From Neolewinella agarilytica (lineage in GTDB: Bacteria; Bacteroidota; Bacteroidia; Chitinophagales; Saprospiraceae), in assembly GCF_900110645.1 (NCBI RefSeq), contig NZ_FOFB01000024.1:1-64000 (forward strand): 64,000 nt of DNA, given 5' to 3'. The stretch's first letter is position 1; each line of letters starts with the position of its first letter. Positions 8,145-17,134 of this stretch are shown piece after piece. The position numbers were made by a program, and so were the translations under genes. Under the pieces are notes generated by a model. The model worked only from the letters and a program-made list of their open reading frames with translations, searched no databases and was not told where the DNA came from.

Positions 8145-9125
8145 TTAGCCTATCCAGCTGGTCAGGCCTGCCGCTATAGCCACCGCAAATAAGAGAAGAT
8201 GAACAACTTCAGCCCTGGAGGAATCCACATCAACCATTGCCAGGCCCAGCAAAATACCGATGGGAACGGTGATAATGGCCAGCTCCGCCGCAACAAACTG
8301 CCCTCCCAGCAGAACGGCTGGAATGGTGAAGAGGAGGAACCAGTAAATGATCTTTACGCCCTTCTTTCCTTCGATGTTAAGCAGGCGGGAAAGGCTGCCA
8401 AAAAGCAGTGATAAGGGTAAAAGAATGACCGCAATCAAGCCAAGCGGAAGTGCATCATAGAGCCACAAGGAAGTGGGACTAAACCAGCCAAAGCCGGAAA
8501 CCTGCGCCAGCCATAGTTCCGGTAAACTGCCGAAGAAATAAGCCGCTACACCGGCGAAAAAGCAAATGCTGACAAAGCCCGTCAGCCACTGAAAGAAACT
8601 GCGTATCTCCGGCCGGCGTAATACCACAATTGCGGTCAGGAAAGCCGGGGCAAAAAACAGGTATTCAGGCCGGAAAAGAAAAGCAAGCCCCAGCCAGGCG
8701 CCGGCGTTGAAGAGCGGGACGGACGGTTCGTTCTTCTTGTAAAGGCGACAGATGGCGATCAGGCCAAACAAGAGAAAAACATTGGCGACCTGTCCGGGAT
8801 GAACCCAGCGAAAAGAGGGCACCATGGCCCAGATTAGCACCACAAACAGACCAGGAAACTGCGTGACAACCCGGGAAAACCGGTGGCGGCTGGCGAGTAG
8901 ATTCGCCTGAATGCCTTGCACAAAAATCAGTAAGACGGGAATCAACAGTCCCAGCCAATAATTACCGGTAACCATATTCATCAGCCAGTTGCCGAGGAAT
9001 CCGTTTCCCGTTACTTCCGGCGGTGCAACCGCTCCACCCAGCAAGGCAGGAAGCTGGAGCAGTAAAGCATAGACCAGTAAGAATAGGCCCGCCTGGGCCT
9101 GGTTAGATCTGAAAAGGGAAAGCAA
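8145..9125 (-). CDS. Multi-pass membrane protein (DUF6427-like)
   Basis: The 326-residue protein has about nine hydrophobic segments and a short cytoplasmic start (LSLFRSNQAQ). A motif RPEYLFFAPAFLTAIVVLRR lies near residues 152-171. The pattern resembles Bacteroidota DUF6427 proteins, whose function is unknown; the assignment is by resemblance only. A TTG start is required, because an in-frame TAA lies six codons upstream and the next ATG is about 48 codons in, after the first membrane segments. It follows batD on the same strand after 34 bp, so it is probably the last gene of that transcript. Confidence 0.65.
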   Translation of the reverse strand: MLSLFRSNQAQAGLFLLVYALLLQLPALLGGAVAPPEVTGNGFLGNWLMNMVTGNYWLGLLIPVLLIFVQGIQANLLASRHRFSRVVTQFPGLFVVLIWAMVPSFRWVHPGQVANVFLLFGLIAICRLYKKNEPSVPLFNAGAWLGLAFLFRPEYLFFAPAFLTAIVVLRRPEIRSFFQWLTGFVSICFFAGVAAYFFGSLPELWLAQVSGFGWFSPTSLWLYDALPLGLIAVILLPLSLLFGSLSRLLNIEGKKGVKIIYWFLLFTIPAVLLGGQFVAAELAIITVPIGILLGLAMVDVDSSRAEVVHLLLFAVAIAAGLTSWIG

Positions 9126-9159
9126 TGTCGGGGAAGTGAGTTAGGCGGTAAAGTTACGC

Positions 9160-10893
9160 CTAATCGATCGCCCGTTCCGTATCCGTAATCAGCTCCCGGG
9201 CTTCCCGGTAGGTGTCCGCCAGATCGTCGGCGGAATCCTGCCCGGCGTAAAGCGCCATTTCACAGCGTTTCAGCAGTTTATCGTAGCGGGCGGTAAGCTC
9301 CGGCAGGGCGCCTGCTCCCCTTAGTTTTTCCGCTACGTTGCGGCGGCTAAGCTCGGCAACGGGGAGGTGGAATTTGTCCCGCAAATAACCGAAAACAGCG
9401 CCTTCTACTGCGTCGTAAAACGGGCGTGGCTCTACTTTGGCAAGATGGGTTTTGGCTGCCTTCAAACGCTCAGTAGCTGCTTTGGCCGCTCGTTGTTTGG
9501 CGAGTTCCACGGGGTCGCGGTTATCCAGGTGGTCTTGGTAACGCTGCCAGCCGATGGCTCCGCCCGCCAGTAAGAGTGGTAATAGAAAAACGATCCAGTA
9601 AAGCGGCGATTCGGTAGCCGATATCCCGTACTGCCGGCCTGCCGGCAGGCTGCTGACTGCCATCAGGCTCAGGCTTTCCTCCACTACCTGGCTCGTGTCG
9701 ATATCGTAAGTGGGCTGGCCGCTGCCGCCGGTAACGGTTATCTTGAAAGTAGAAGGAGCGTCGGTGACGTAGCGGGCACTGTCTACGTTGAAGTAAGTCA
9801 AACCGGGACTCAAATTATACACACCACTACGCTTAGGAACCACTTTGTACTCGAAAATCTTCCTGCCCAGCATCCCCGTCGGGCTGTCCAGAAATTCCTC
9901 CTGCAGAATTTCCGGATCATAAATGTCCCAGTCCTTTTCGCTCACGGGCGGGAATTCATCGATGCGTTCCACGTCGCCTTCTCCGGTGACGGTGATGCGC
10001 AGCGTCAGGGCATCGTCAGTGGTCATTTGATCCCGGTCAGCCTGTACCTGAAGGCGGTAGCTGCCAACACCCCCGGCGAAATCGTCCGGGCGGGGTTGCG
10101 GTAATTCCTGAACGTAGACGTACATCGTATCCGTATTCAGGGGAATTTGCTCGGTAAAACGCCGGGAAAAACTACTGTTGTTGCGGTAACGAACCGTACC
10201 CAAAACCATGCGGTAAGGATCGATCCGGATGCGCCCGCTCTTCGTGGGGAAAAGGGCAAGACTACCAAGGGTTCTTCGTTGGTACTCCCGTCCGTTTTCG
10301 ATCACGGTGCGCGGCCGGCCGTCATATTGACGCCGTGGCTGAGCGTAAAATCCGTCAAAATCAGGCTCCTGCATCAGGTTGCGGGAGATGACGTTGGTGG
10401 TGGAATAGAGGTTGAGGTTTAGAATAATCTGCTGGCCCACAAAAGCGGTGTCCGTGGAGAGTTCTGCCCGCAGAAAATCAGGCGGCGCCAGGGCGGCGGC
10501 GCCCGCATCAACGGCGAGGACCTGAATTTTTTTGGAGTTGGCGCGGTAGGTCCGTCCGGCAGCCCGTATGGTGGCCACACCGATGGAGAGCTCACCCTCC
10601 CGCTTGGGCTGTAGCAGCCAGGTGTGCGTCAGGTGGCTGCTGCCCACGCCATTGATGATGGTGGTGCCCATACTGCGGCTGGGGCCACGCAACACGATGA
10701 AATTTTTGAAATCGGGCGCCTGCAGGTCGGTCCCCTGAGCATTCCGGAGCACGAGGCTGTATTCCACCGTGCTGTTCACTAACATCCGGGGCTTACTCAG
10801 TTCGGCACTGAACGTAATGTCCTGGTGCTGGGCCTTCAGTTGGGCGCTGACGCAGGTGCAAAGAAGGAGTAAAAGAGCAATGGTTTGGCGCAT
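9160..10893 (-). CDS. batD: BatD family aerotolerance protein
   Basis: The 577-residue protein has a signal peptide (1-21), then a long periplasmic region of Ig-like/BatD strands. Characteristic segments are FSAELSKPRMLVNSTVEYSL near residue 28, FKNFIVLRGPSRS near 63, and repeated QVQADRD/TLRITVTGEGDVERI near 280-310. A single membrane helix (about 430-448, PLYWIVFLLPLLLAGGAIGW) and a charged cytoplasmic tail follow. BatD belongs to the Bat complex known from Bacteroides aerotolerance work. It is separated from batC by a 4.3-kb insertion of opposite-strand genes, which is unusual. The leader AACAAAAGC before its ATG resembles that before batB. Confidence 0.85.
   Translation of the reverse strand: MRQTIALLLLLCTCVSAQLKAQHQDITFSAELSKPRMLVNSTVEYSLVLRNAQGTDLQAPDFKNFIVLRGPSRSMGTTIINGVGSSHLTHTWLLQPKREGELSIGVATIRAAGRTYRANSKKIQVLAVDAGAAALAPPDFLRAELSTDTAFVGQQIILNLNLYSTTNVISRNLMQEPDFDGFYAQPRRQYDGRPRTVIENGREYQRRTLGSLALFPTKSGRIRIDPYRMVLGTVRYRNNSSFSRRFTEQIPLNTDTMYVYVQELPQPRPDDFAGGVGSYRLQVQADRDQMTTDDALTLRITVTGEGDVERIDEFPPVSEKDWDIYDPEILQEEFLDSPTGMLGRKIFEYKVVPKRSGVYNLSPGLTYFNVDSARYVTDAPSTFKITVTGGSGQPTYDIDTSQVVEESLSLMAVSSLPAGRQYGISATESPLYWIVFLLPLLLAGGAIGWQRYQDHLDNRDPVELAKQRAAKAATERLKAAKTHLAKVEPRPFYDAVEGAVFGYLRDKFHLPVAELSRRNVAEKLRGAGALPELTARYDKLLKRCEMALYAGQDSADDLADTYREARELITDTERAID
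10842..10862 (-). repeat. Dispersed TTGCACCTGCGG motif, copy 2
   Basis: Lies inside batD, on the coding strand, where it encodes LCTCVSA within the signal peptide. Confidence 0.5.
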
Positions 10894-11249
10894 AGTCTCG
10901 GAGACGAAGGCTTTTGTTAGGATCGGCTAAGATAGGGAGAATGGGCTAAGCCGTCGGTCCGACGGCTGGCACAACTTGTGTATAACAAAGGTCCGCTACG
11001 ATTTTGGATTGTAAACATGATTGATCCATTACCATCCGTTGAGCTTCCCGTCTTACATGCCTGCCGGCGGCCTAGTCGTGCTGGGGGCAGAGTTGGTACG
11101 GCTCTTACGGGAGCTACTGCCCTGTAACGATTGGTCTGAGAAAGTATAAGGACAACACTTGTTTTACTATTTTTACTCTTTATCCTGCTGTCAGGGTGCA
11201 TCGCTAAAATGTTTTCGCCATTTCCTGGTGACAATAGACTTAACCTAAA
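10894..11249. other. Boundary region between batD and inserted T9SS genes
   Basis: It holds a perfect hairpin (AGCCGTCGG/CCGACGGCT, 10949-10967) and a possible decayed piece of the batC 3' end. Positions 11044-11067 match 15182-15206 (the last codons of batC) at about 22 bases with small gaps, in the same orientation, and a TTACCA stop-region word lies beside both. From 11160 onward the sequence resembles 12839 onward, upstream of the second T9SS paralogue (TTTTTACTCTTT, CTGCTGTCAGG and ACATCGCTAAAA-like words), so the upstream region was duplicated along with the gene. Confidence 0.4.
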
Positions 11250-12733
11250 ATGACTATGAACACTAGAATTAAACTCACTTTAAGAGTATCAAGATATTTT
11301 CTGTCAACGTTTATTCTCCTTTGCGCTATCACCCTTAATGGTCAGAGCGACTATGACTTTTATTACCCTGGGGTGCAGTACTTCTACTTAAACGGTGAGA
11401 AGCACAGAAATGCTTACTCTCCTGGGTACGTTGGCATGAAAATTGAGAATAGCCCCTGTAATGAGTTGTACTTAACCGTTACCGAAAAAACACCCCCTGG
11501 CTCCTGGCCAAGCCCCTATACTATACCGAGTTTTTCCGGGCTGGAACTGTGCCAATATCAGGATTCTATCGTAATGAATGTTGGTAAAAATTTCCCCGTC
11601 ATTATCCGGAAGAACCAACCGCCCGGTGTCCGGTGGCTAGTGACCATGGAAGAAGGCTTGGAAGTCTTGGGTAGTATCGACTCGGTGCGATACGAGGCCG
11701 TCGGTACTTCCTTTGATACCGTTAAATACATTAATTTTTACCACGCAGATACGGTATTACAGGAGCAGCCGATTCGATTGTCCCGTTCAAACGGATTACT
11801 TACCGGAGCTTATTTCTGGGATCTTATTGAAGAAAAAGAAACTGTCGCCCTTATTTCAGAGGACGAATTATCATTACCCTTGATTGCTACCGACTTTGCA
11901 TATGAAATTGGTGATGAATTTCATATTGAAGAGGTCAAAACTTTACATACAGAACACATAGATTCGCATTTGTATAGTATCACGCAAAAAATACTCAAGG
12001 TTGTTTCGGTAGGTGAGCCAAGAGGTGACGCAATACCTGTCGAATATGATGTCCAGACACTAAAATATTTGACCTCAGGATATTTTGATTTAGGTATTGG
12101 ATACGACTCCGTTTATTCTTCAGGTGAAATCGATACGATAATTGAACAAATTCCAGCTTGGACTAAGGCCCAGCCCGGAGCTTTTATGGAAATACAGGAA
12201 GCGCCTTTTTTTTAAGTAGTACCAAACGAGTTGTCGAGCACTGTGGGAAATACCTCATGTTACAGGACCAGATATTCTATACAGCGTGGGTGTATTCTTA
12301 TTTGTCTGAACTTAATGATAACCGATACAAACAGATGAATTTACTTGGGTATGGAGGGAACTACTTTGAGTGGCTGGGCCTAATGGACCTTAGTGCAAGG
12401 GTAAAAGAATTGCAGCATGTTTCTTTAGCAAATGGCGCCACATGCTTTGGCCAGCCATTTGACTTTGATGGTCTGGTTTCTCAAACCAACAGGGAGAGGC
12501 CATCAATCAAAATGCGCGTATTCCCTAACCCCGTAAACGATAAGTTCCGAATAAATACCGATGACCATTCTGAACTGGAAGCGACCATATTCAACGCCAA
12601 GGGCCATGCTCTGAAACAGGTCCGCATCAGAAGTGGTGCAGAGGTTGATATCGCTGATCTGCCCACAGGACTTTACTTTTTAAACGTGAAGAGCAGTAGC
12701 GGTATTAAGGTAATGAGATTGATCAAAAATTAG
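11250..12733 (+). pseudogene. T9SS-sorted exported protein, frameshifted paralogue
   Basis: Two open frames (11250-12215 and 12257-12733) together match the intact neighbour at 12928-14397 from end to end. The N-terminal part has a signal peptide and the shared SDYDFYYPGVQYFYLNGE start. The second part ends in a T9SS type A sorting domain (VFPNPVNDKFRINTDDHSE, then LPTGLYFLNVKSSSG). Frame is lost at a run of eight T (12206-12213): the first frame ends ...CCT TTT TTT TAA. One extra T, or a -1 slip on T TTT TTT, would join the two frames without a stop. It may be a pseudogene, a phase-variable gene, a programmed frameshift or a sequencing error. Confidence 0.75.
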
Positions 12734-12927
12734 GACAGTATAGCACAAGTTGAGTGGTATATAATGGGAGACAATTAAACATCTCTTTCCATGTTCCAAC
12801 AGTGATAATAATGATTGTCCGGTAAAATCTCACTGCCTGTTGTTATTTTTACTCTTTCTCCTGCTGTCAGGATACATCGCTAAAACGTTTTTTATTGTTT
12901 TCTAGTGAAAAGAAGCATTATACTAAG

Positions 12928-14397
12928 ATGACTATGAACACAAAACGAACGCACACTTTAACGGCTCACAAGGCGCTGCTGTCTTTTCTATTCATGATTG
13001 CTACCGCAACGCTTTTTGCTCAAAATGAGTACGCCTTCTATCAACCCGGTGTGCAGTACATATACGTGAATGGAGAAGGCTATTCAGACATAACGACTTC
13101 ACCCTATGCCGGCATCAAGGTCAATAATGATACTTGTAATGATCTGTACACTACTGCTGACGTCAGACCAAGGGCAAATTCCTTTGAAGATTATCTTCAG
13201 GTACCCAGCTTTTCCGGTATAGAAGTTTGTCAATACCCCGATTCTATCGTCATGGATATTGGCAAGGAGTTTCCGGTTGTCATCAGAAAAGACCTCCCAC
13301 CCGGAACGAGGTGGATTGCCACTACCGAAGAAGGACAAACGGTTTTTGGCGTGCTGGATTCCGTCCGCTACGAAGAGGTTGGTGAATCTTTTGATTCTGT
13401 TCGTTACATCAACTTCTATCGTGGGGATACGCTGCTTCAGGACGAACCCATCAAAGTATCCCGGTCAAATGGTCTCCTGCGGGGAGCTTACTTCTGGAAC
13501 CTGTTGAACTCCAGGGAAACATTACCATTAGCTCCTGCCGGGATTCGCAACCCGGCAAGCAGCTCATTTTTCGATTTTTCGGTAGGGGATGAACTGCACA
13601 TCGAAGAGATAGAAACGATAAGTGAATCTCCCATCACTTTCAGAATCACGCAAAAGATCTACCGGGTTCTTTCCGTTGGCCCTGATCTTACGGCGCCACG
13701 GATTGAGTACAGCGTAAGTTCCCTGTCCTACTTAAAGGAGGCTTTTTACTTTAGTGTGCCCCGGTTTGACTCCATCTTTCCTCCACATGATTCTCTCCTG
13801 CTACTAAATCAGATCGTAACGGTAAACGAACATATCCCGGAATGGACCAAAGCACAGCCCGGTGCGTTGACGAGAGGTCACAAATTTGGCGGCTCTTCCG
13901 TAATAGGGGTTCGCGGTGGGCGTAAATACCAGGCTTACCCACTGGAGGACTATGGCTTATACTGGATGTTAGGTTATTGGTATGACCTGGACGTTGGTGA
14001 CACCTATATCGAAAAGCTTGGAGGCCCGTACTATGAATTTATCGGGATGCATGGGCAGGCAGATATAAGACGGCTGAATTATTTTTCTTTGAGCAATGGC
14101 TCAAGATCTTCCGGTACTCCTTTTGATTTCGAAGGCTCCGTTTCGAACGCAAACAGGCAGTTATTATCGCTTGACCTAAACGTGTTCCCTAATCCCGTAA
14201 TTGATAAGTTCCGAATTGATGCCAACGATCACTCTGAACTGGAAGCGACCATATTCAACGCCAAGGGCCTTGCCCTGAAGCAGGCCCGTATCAGAAGCGG
14301 TGCAGACGTGGACATTGCCGATTTACCCACAGGACTTTACTTTTTGAACGTGAGGAGCAGTAGCGGTGTTAGGGTACTGAAATTGGTCAAAAAATAA
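12928..14397 (+). CDS. T9SS-sorted exported protein, intact paralogue
   Basis: The 489-residue protein has a signal peptide (through TATLFAQ) and an uncharacterised body starting NEYAFYQPGVQYIYVNGEG. A T9SS type A sorting domain forms the last 75 or so residues: NVFPNPVIDKFRID, a central ELEATIFNAKG, and LPTGLYFLNVRSSSG near the end. Such domains direct export across the outer membrane by the type IX system, usually to the cell surface. The ATG at 12928 was chosen over one 33 bp upstream because the paralogue begins MTMNT at the same place. The cargo is more diverged between paralogues than the sorting domain, which shares a 37-bp identical DNA run. Function of the body is unknown. Confidence 0.8.
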   Translation: MTMNTKRTHTLTAHKALLSFLFMIATATLFAQNEYAFYQPGVQYIYVNGEGYSDITTSPYAGIKVNNDTCNDLYTTADVRPRANSFEDYLQVPSFSGIEVCQYPDSIVMDIGKEFPVVIRKDLPPGTRWIATTEEGQTVFGVLDSVRYEEVGESFDSVRYINFYRGDTLLQDEPIKVSRSNGLLRGAYFWNLLNSRETLPLAPAGIRNPASSSFFDFSVGDELHIEEIETISESPITFRITQKIYRVLSVGPDLTAPRIEYSVSSLSYLKEAFYFSVPRFDSIFPPHDSLLLLNQIVTVNEHIPEWTKAQPGALTRGHKFGGSSVIGVRGGRKYQAYPLEDYGLYWMLGYWYDLDVGDTYIEKLGGPYYEFIGMHGQADIRRLNYFSLSNGSRSSGTPFDFEGSVSNANRQLLSLDLNVFPNPVIDKFRIDANDHSELEATIFNAKGLALKQARIRSGADVDIADLPTGLYFLNVRSSSGVRVLKLVKK

Positions 14398-14421
14398 TTC
14401 ATACTCCGGAAGGAAGCTTAA

Positions 14422-14823
14422 ATGGGAAGAGAAGCCGAATCAGCATCGAACAAAAGCAGCGCCCGACTTTGGTCGTTTAAAGTCGCCCTGCTGCTTACGA
14501 TCTTTTCGTTTTCAGGCTTCATCGGTGAGGGGGAGTATTTATTGAATGAGCCCTTCAGGACAGAGTTAGTCGAGACAAGCGTTCATCATACTCCTGCCAG
14601 CCTCAGCTTTTGGGCGGAAGGCCATCAGGAGCTATCACCTGAAAGACCATCTGCTGAGGTAAATACCTACGGTTATTGCAACCTGTTGAATTTCAACTCC
14701 CTCGTTGAAGTAAGGTATAAGTCATCCTTACGTCAACGATTACCCCAGCAGGCGGCGTCGGTGAAATGGCTGATCAGAAAAAGGACTGCACCTTCAGAAG
14801 AAGATGATAATCATCTGGTGTAA
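14422..14823 (+). CDS. Small hypothetical membrane-anchored protein
   Basis: The 133-residue open frame begins 24 bp after the T9SS gene, behind a purine-rich GGAAGGAAGC. After a charged N-terminus it has one hydrophobic helix (about 17-35, WSFKVALLLTIFSFSGFIG) and a polar C-terminal part with a basic cluster. No family is recognised. It probably travels with the T9SS gene as part of the insertion between batC and batD. The evidence is its position, start context and a plausible signal anchor. Confidence 0.5.
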   Translation: MGREAESASNKSSARLWSFKVALLLTIFSFSGFIGEGEYLLNEPFRTELVETSVHHTPASLSFWAEGHQELSPERPSAEVNTYGYCNLLNFNSLVEVRYKSSLRQRLPQQAASVKWLIRKRTAPSEEDDNHLV

Positions 14824-14962
14824 AGGAGGCTGCCTCTGAATACAGCGTATTTGGCGCAGCCGCTTCAGCGTAGTACTCATACTGAGTGTCTCGCAGTAAT
14901 TCTATTATTGAAGTAACGTTTTCTTCTATTGCCTGGCAATAGGAGATGGCTAATTTTTTCTG

Positions 14963-15169
14963 ATGAAAAAAATTAAAAAGGCACTACGCATGCTAGTGCT
15001 GGTCTGCCTGATTTTTCTGGCCTGTATTGGTATTGGAATAAGTGGCGGAGTTCCCCCGGCTTTCACAAAAAACAGAAGAGATTCTGAAAAAGAAAATATT
15101 GAACTGATGGACACGGAAGAAGGCAAATCCGATGACCAAAAAGGAACCCTTGAGGAATTAAGGGCGTAA
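14963..15169 (+). CDS. Small single-helix membrane protein
   Basis: This 68-residue protein has a basic start (MKKIKKALRM), a hydrophobic helix (about 10-28, LVLVCLIFLACIGIGISGG) and a strongly acidic C-terminal tail (KENIELMDTEEGKSDD). It follows the positive-inside rule, so it is very probably anchored with the tail outside. Short proteins of this layout occur near T9SS cargo genes in Bacteroidota, but I cannot name a family. Its stop lies 3 bp from the batC stop on the opposite strand. Confidence 0.6.
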   Translation: MKKIKKALRMLVLVCLIFLACIGIGISGGVPPAFTKNRRDSEKENIELMDTEEGKSDDQKGTLEELRA

Positions 15170-15172
15170 GCC

Positions 15173-15976
15173 TTACCAGTCCTTCCCGTCCGTACAGCCT
15201 GACCGGTTCCCCTTCTGGAGCCGTCGCATGGTTTCTTTTTCTGCTTCGGCGGCAATACCTAACTGCCGTTCGGCTTCCTCCCGGCTCATCTTAGCCTGGT
15301 TGGGGTTGGCCTGTGATTCTCCCTGCTGGCTTTGGGGGTTCTGTTGACCGTCTTGCTCTGGTTGGTCTTGCTGGTCCTGGGGCTGCCCTTGCTGCTGCTG
15401 ATCCTGAGGATTTCCCTGAGATTGCTGGTCGCTGTTGCCATCCTGCGGCTGGCCTTCTCCCTGGCCCTGCTGCTGTTGATCTTGCTGATCCTGCTCGTTC
15501 TGGTCCTGGTTTTGATCCTGGTTTTGCTGTTGCTGTTGCTGCTCCTGCTGTTGTAACCGGCGGATGGCTTTGCTCAGGTTGTACTTAGTTTCGTCGTCTT
15601 CGGGGTTGATGCGCAAACTGCGTTTGTAGGCATCGATGGCTTCGTCGTATTGTTCCTGCTGAAACTTGGCATCCCCCAGGTTCCGGTAAGCGCGGGAGCT
15701 GATGTCGGGGTTATCACTCAGGCCTGCGGCTTCCTCATAGCGCTTGGCGGCTTCTTCAAAATCACCGCGCTCATAGAGCGCGTTGCCAAGATTGTAATTA
15801 CCCTTAGCACTGTTCTCCGCTTCGAGGGCATCATTATATTCCTTGCGCGCCTGCTCGTAGTTCTGGTCTTTATATGCTTTGTCTCCACGCCGGAGGGCAC
15901 GGTGGCTGGTCTGGGCCGTTAACTCACCCATGACCAAACAGCAGAGAAGAGCGAGAAAAAACAGACGAGTGTTCAT
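15173..15976 (-). CDS. batC: BatC: TPR protein of aerotolerance cluster
   Basis: The 267-residue protein has a signal peptide (1-21), three or four tetratricopeptide repeats (about 25-145, including AKGNYNLGNALYERGDFEEA and ISSRAYRNLGDAKFQQEQYDEA), a Gln/Asp-rich low-complexity linker (about 147-226) and a short basic tail ending DGKDW. This is the usual BatC plan. It sits directly downstream of batB in the same transcript orientation. The Gln tract is the reason the opposite strand shows a spurious leucine-rich open frame. batD, normally next, lies 4.3 kb away beyond an insertion. Confidence 0.85.
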   Translation of the reverse strand: MNTRLFFLALLCCLVMGELTAQTSHRALRRGDKAYKDQNYEQARKEYNDALEAENSAKGNYNLGNALYERGDFEEAAKRYEEAAGLSDNPDISSRAYRNLGDAKFQQEQYDEAIDAYKRSLRINPEDDETKYNLSKAIRRLQQQEQQQQQQNQDQNQDQNEQDQQDQQQQGQGEGQPQDGNSDQQSQGNPQDQQQQGQPQDQQDQPEQDGQQNPQSQQGESQANPNQAKMSREEAERQLGIAAEAEKETMRRLQKGNRSGCTDGKDW

Positions 15977-16080
15977 GTTAAAGGCTTAAAAGGATAATTA
16001 GTGAAACGGAATAATAATGTCAAAAATCCAGGCGACCTGCTGGCTCACGAGCGAAGCGAGCCCCTCCCCGAAAAGCTCCC

Positions 16081-17106
16081 TCATACCTCAAACTCTGCCG
16101 CCTTCCGCAGGTCCTTGCGGGATAGCATAAATTCAATCAGGAGTAAGACAATGGCTGGGGCCAGGAACCAATAGAAATAACTGTCGTAGGTGGAAAACGA
16201 CTGACTTTCAAATTCTTGTTTTTCTATGCGGTCTACTTTAGCCCGGATGGCGGTGGCCAGCGCCTTACTGTCGCCACTCAGCGGATAGTACTGTCCGCCG
16301 CCACTGGCAGCAATGGCTTCCAGGGTAGCGGGGTCTGCGTTCGTGGTGGCGGGGCCGCCACCGGTTTCCCGGACGTAATCCTTGCGGCCATTCGTCAGCG
16401 TCAGTGGCATGAAGCTACCCTCCTGCTTACCTACGCCTACGGTGTAAATCATCAGTCCTTCATCATGTGCAGCGCTGGCGGCGGCGGCTGCGCTGCCATC
16501 ATGGTCTTCTCCGTCAGAAATAAGGATGAGCGCACGGTGATTGGCACTACCCTCTTCGTAAGCCTCTTCCGCCCGGGCAATGGCTTCCCCCAGGTTGGTT
16601 CCCTGAGCAGATATCTGGTAAGGGCCCGCCGCCGAGATGACGGATTTAACGAAGGCATAGTCCGTCGTCAGTGGCGCCTGCATCAGAGAAGTACAGGTGA
16701 AAAGCTCTACACCAATGTTATTACCCACCAGCTCGTCCACCAGAGTAGACGCAAAGTAACGGGCCCGCTCCATCCGGCTGGGCTGTACGTCTTCGGCCAG
16801 CATTGAATTGGAAACGTCAAGACCGATAACTACATCAATGCCCCGCCGTTTGATCTCCTGCCTTTCGGCGGCCCACTGTGGGTTGGCCATCGCCAGAGCC
16901 AAAAAAGGAATGGCGAGCAATAACAGGCTGAATTTGGTCCATGGCAAACGCCGGTTCATGCCCGGTGCGAGGTGATCCAGTAATTCCCGGTCCGCAAATT
17001 TTTCAAGTGCCACCCGTCGCCGGTTCCAGTACCAAAAAAATAAAGCGGCCAGCACGGGGAGGGCCAGCAGTATCCAGAGGTATTCAGGGTTTTCTAAGCG
17101 AAACAT
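16081..17106 (-). CDS. batB: BatB: von Willebrand A domain membrane protein
   Basis: The 341-residue protein has two N-terminal membrane helices (about 8-26 and 58-77) and a vWA domain (about 88-285) with the MIDAS motif DVSNS near residue 96, a Thr in the QGTNLGEA loop and Asp in ISDGEDHDG near 200. A C-terminal helix (about 310-330, YFYWFLAPAIVLLLIEFML) closes it. This is the BatB/BatA architecture. BatB is expected to bind metal through the MIDAS and to act with BatA, C and D in the envelope. Position between the 184-residue gene and batC supports the call. Confidence 0.88.
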   Translation of the reverse strand: MFRLENPEYLWILLALPVLAALFFWYWNRRRVALEKFADRELLDHLAPGMNRRLPWTKFSLLLLAIPFLALAMANPQWAAERQEIKRRGIDVVIGLDVSNSMLAEDVQPSRMERARYFASTLVDELVGNNIGVELFTCTSLMQAPLTTDYAFVKSVISAAGPYQISAQGTNLGEAIARAEEAYEEGSANHRALILISDGEDHDGSAAAAASAAHDEGLMIYTVGVGKQEGSFMPLTLTNGRKDYVRETGGGPATTNADPATLEAIAASGGGQYYPLSGDSKALATAIRAKVDRIEKQEFESQSFSTYDSYFYWFLAPAIVLLLIEFMLSRKDLRKAAEFEV

Positions 17107-17134
17107 TTCTGGTGCTTTTGTTAGGAACGCTAAG

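Noticed and set aside
15332-15556. Very leucine-rich 74-codon frame resembling a membrane peptide
   Set aside because: It is the reverse complement of the Gln-rich linker of batC (CAG/CAA read as CTG/TTG).
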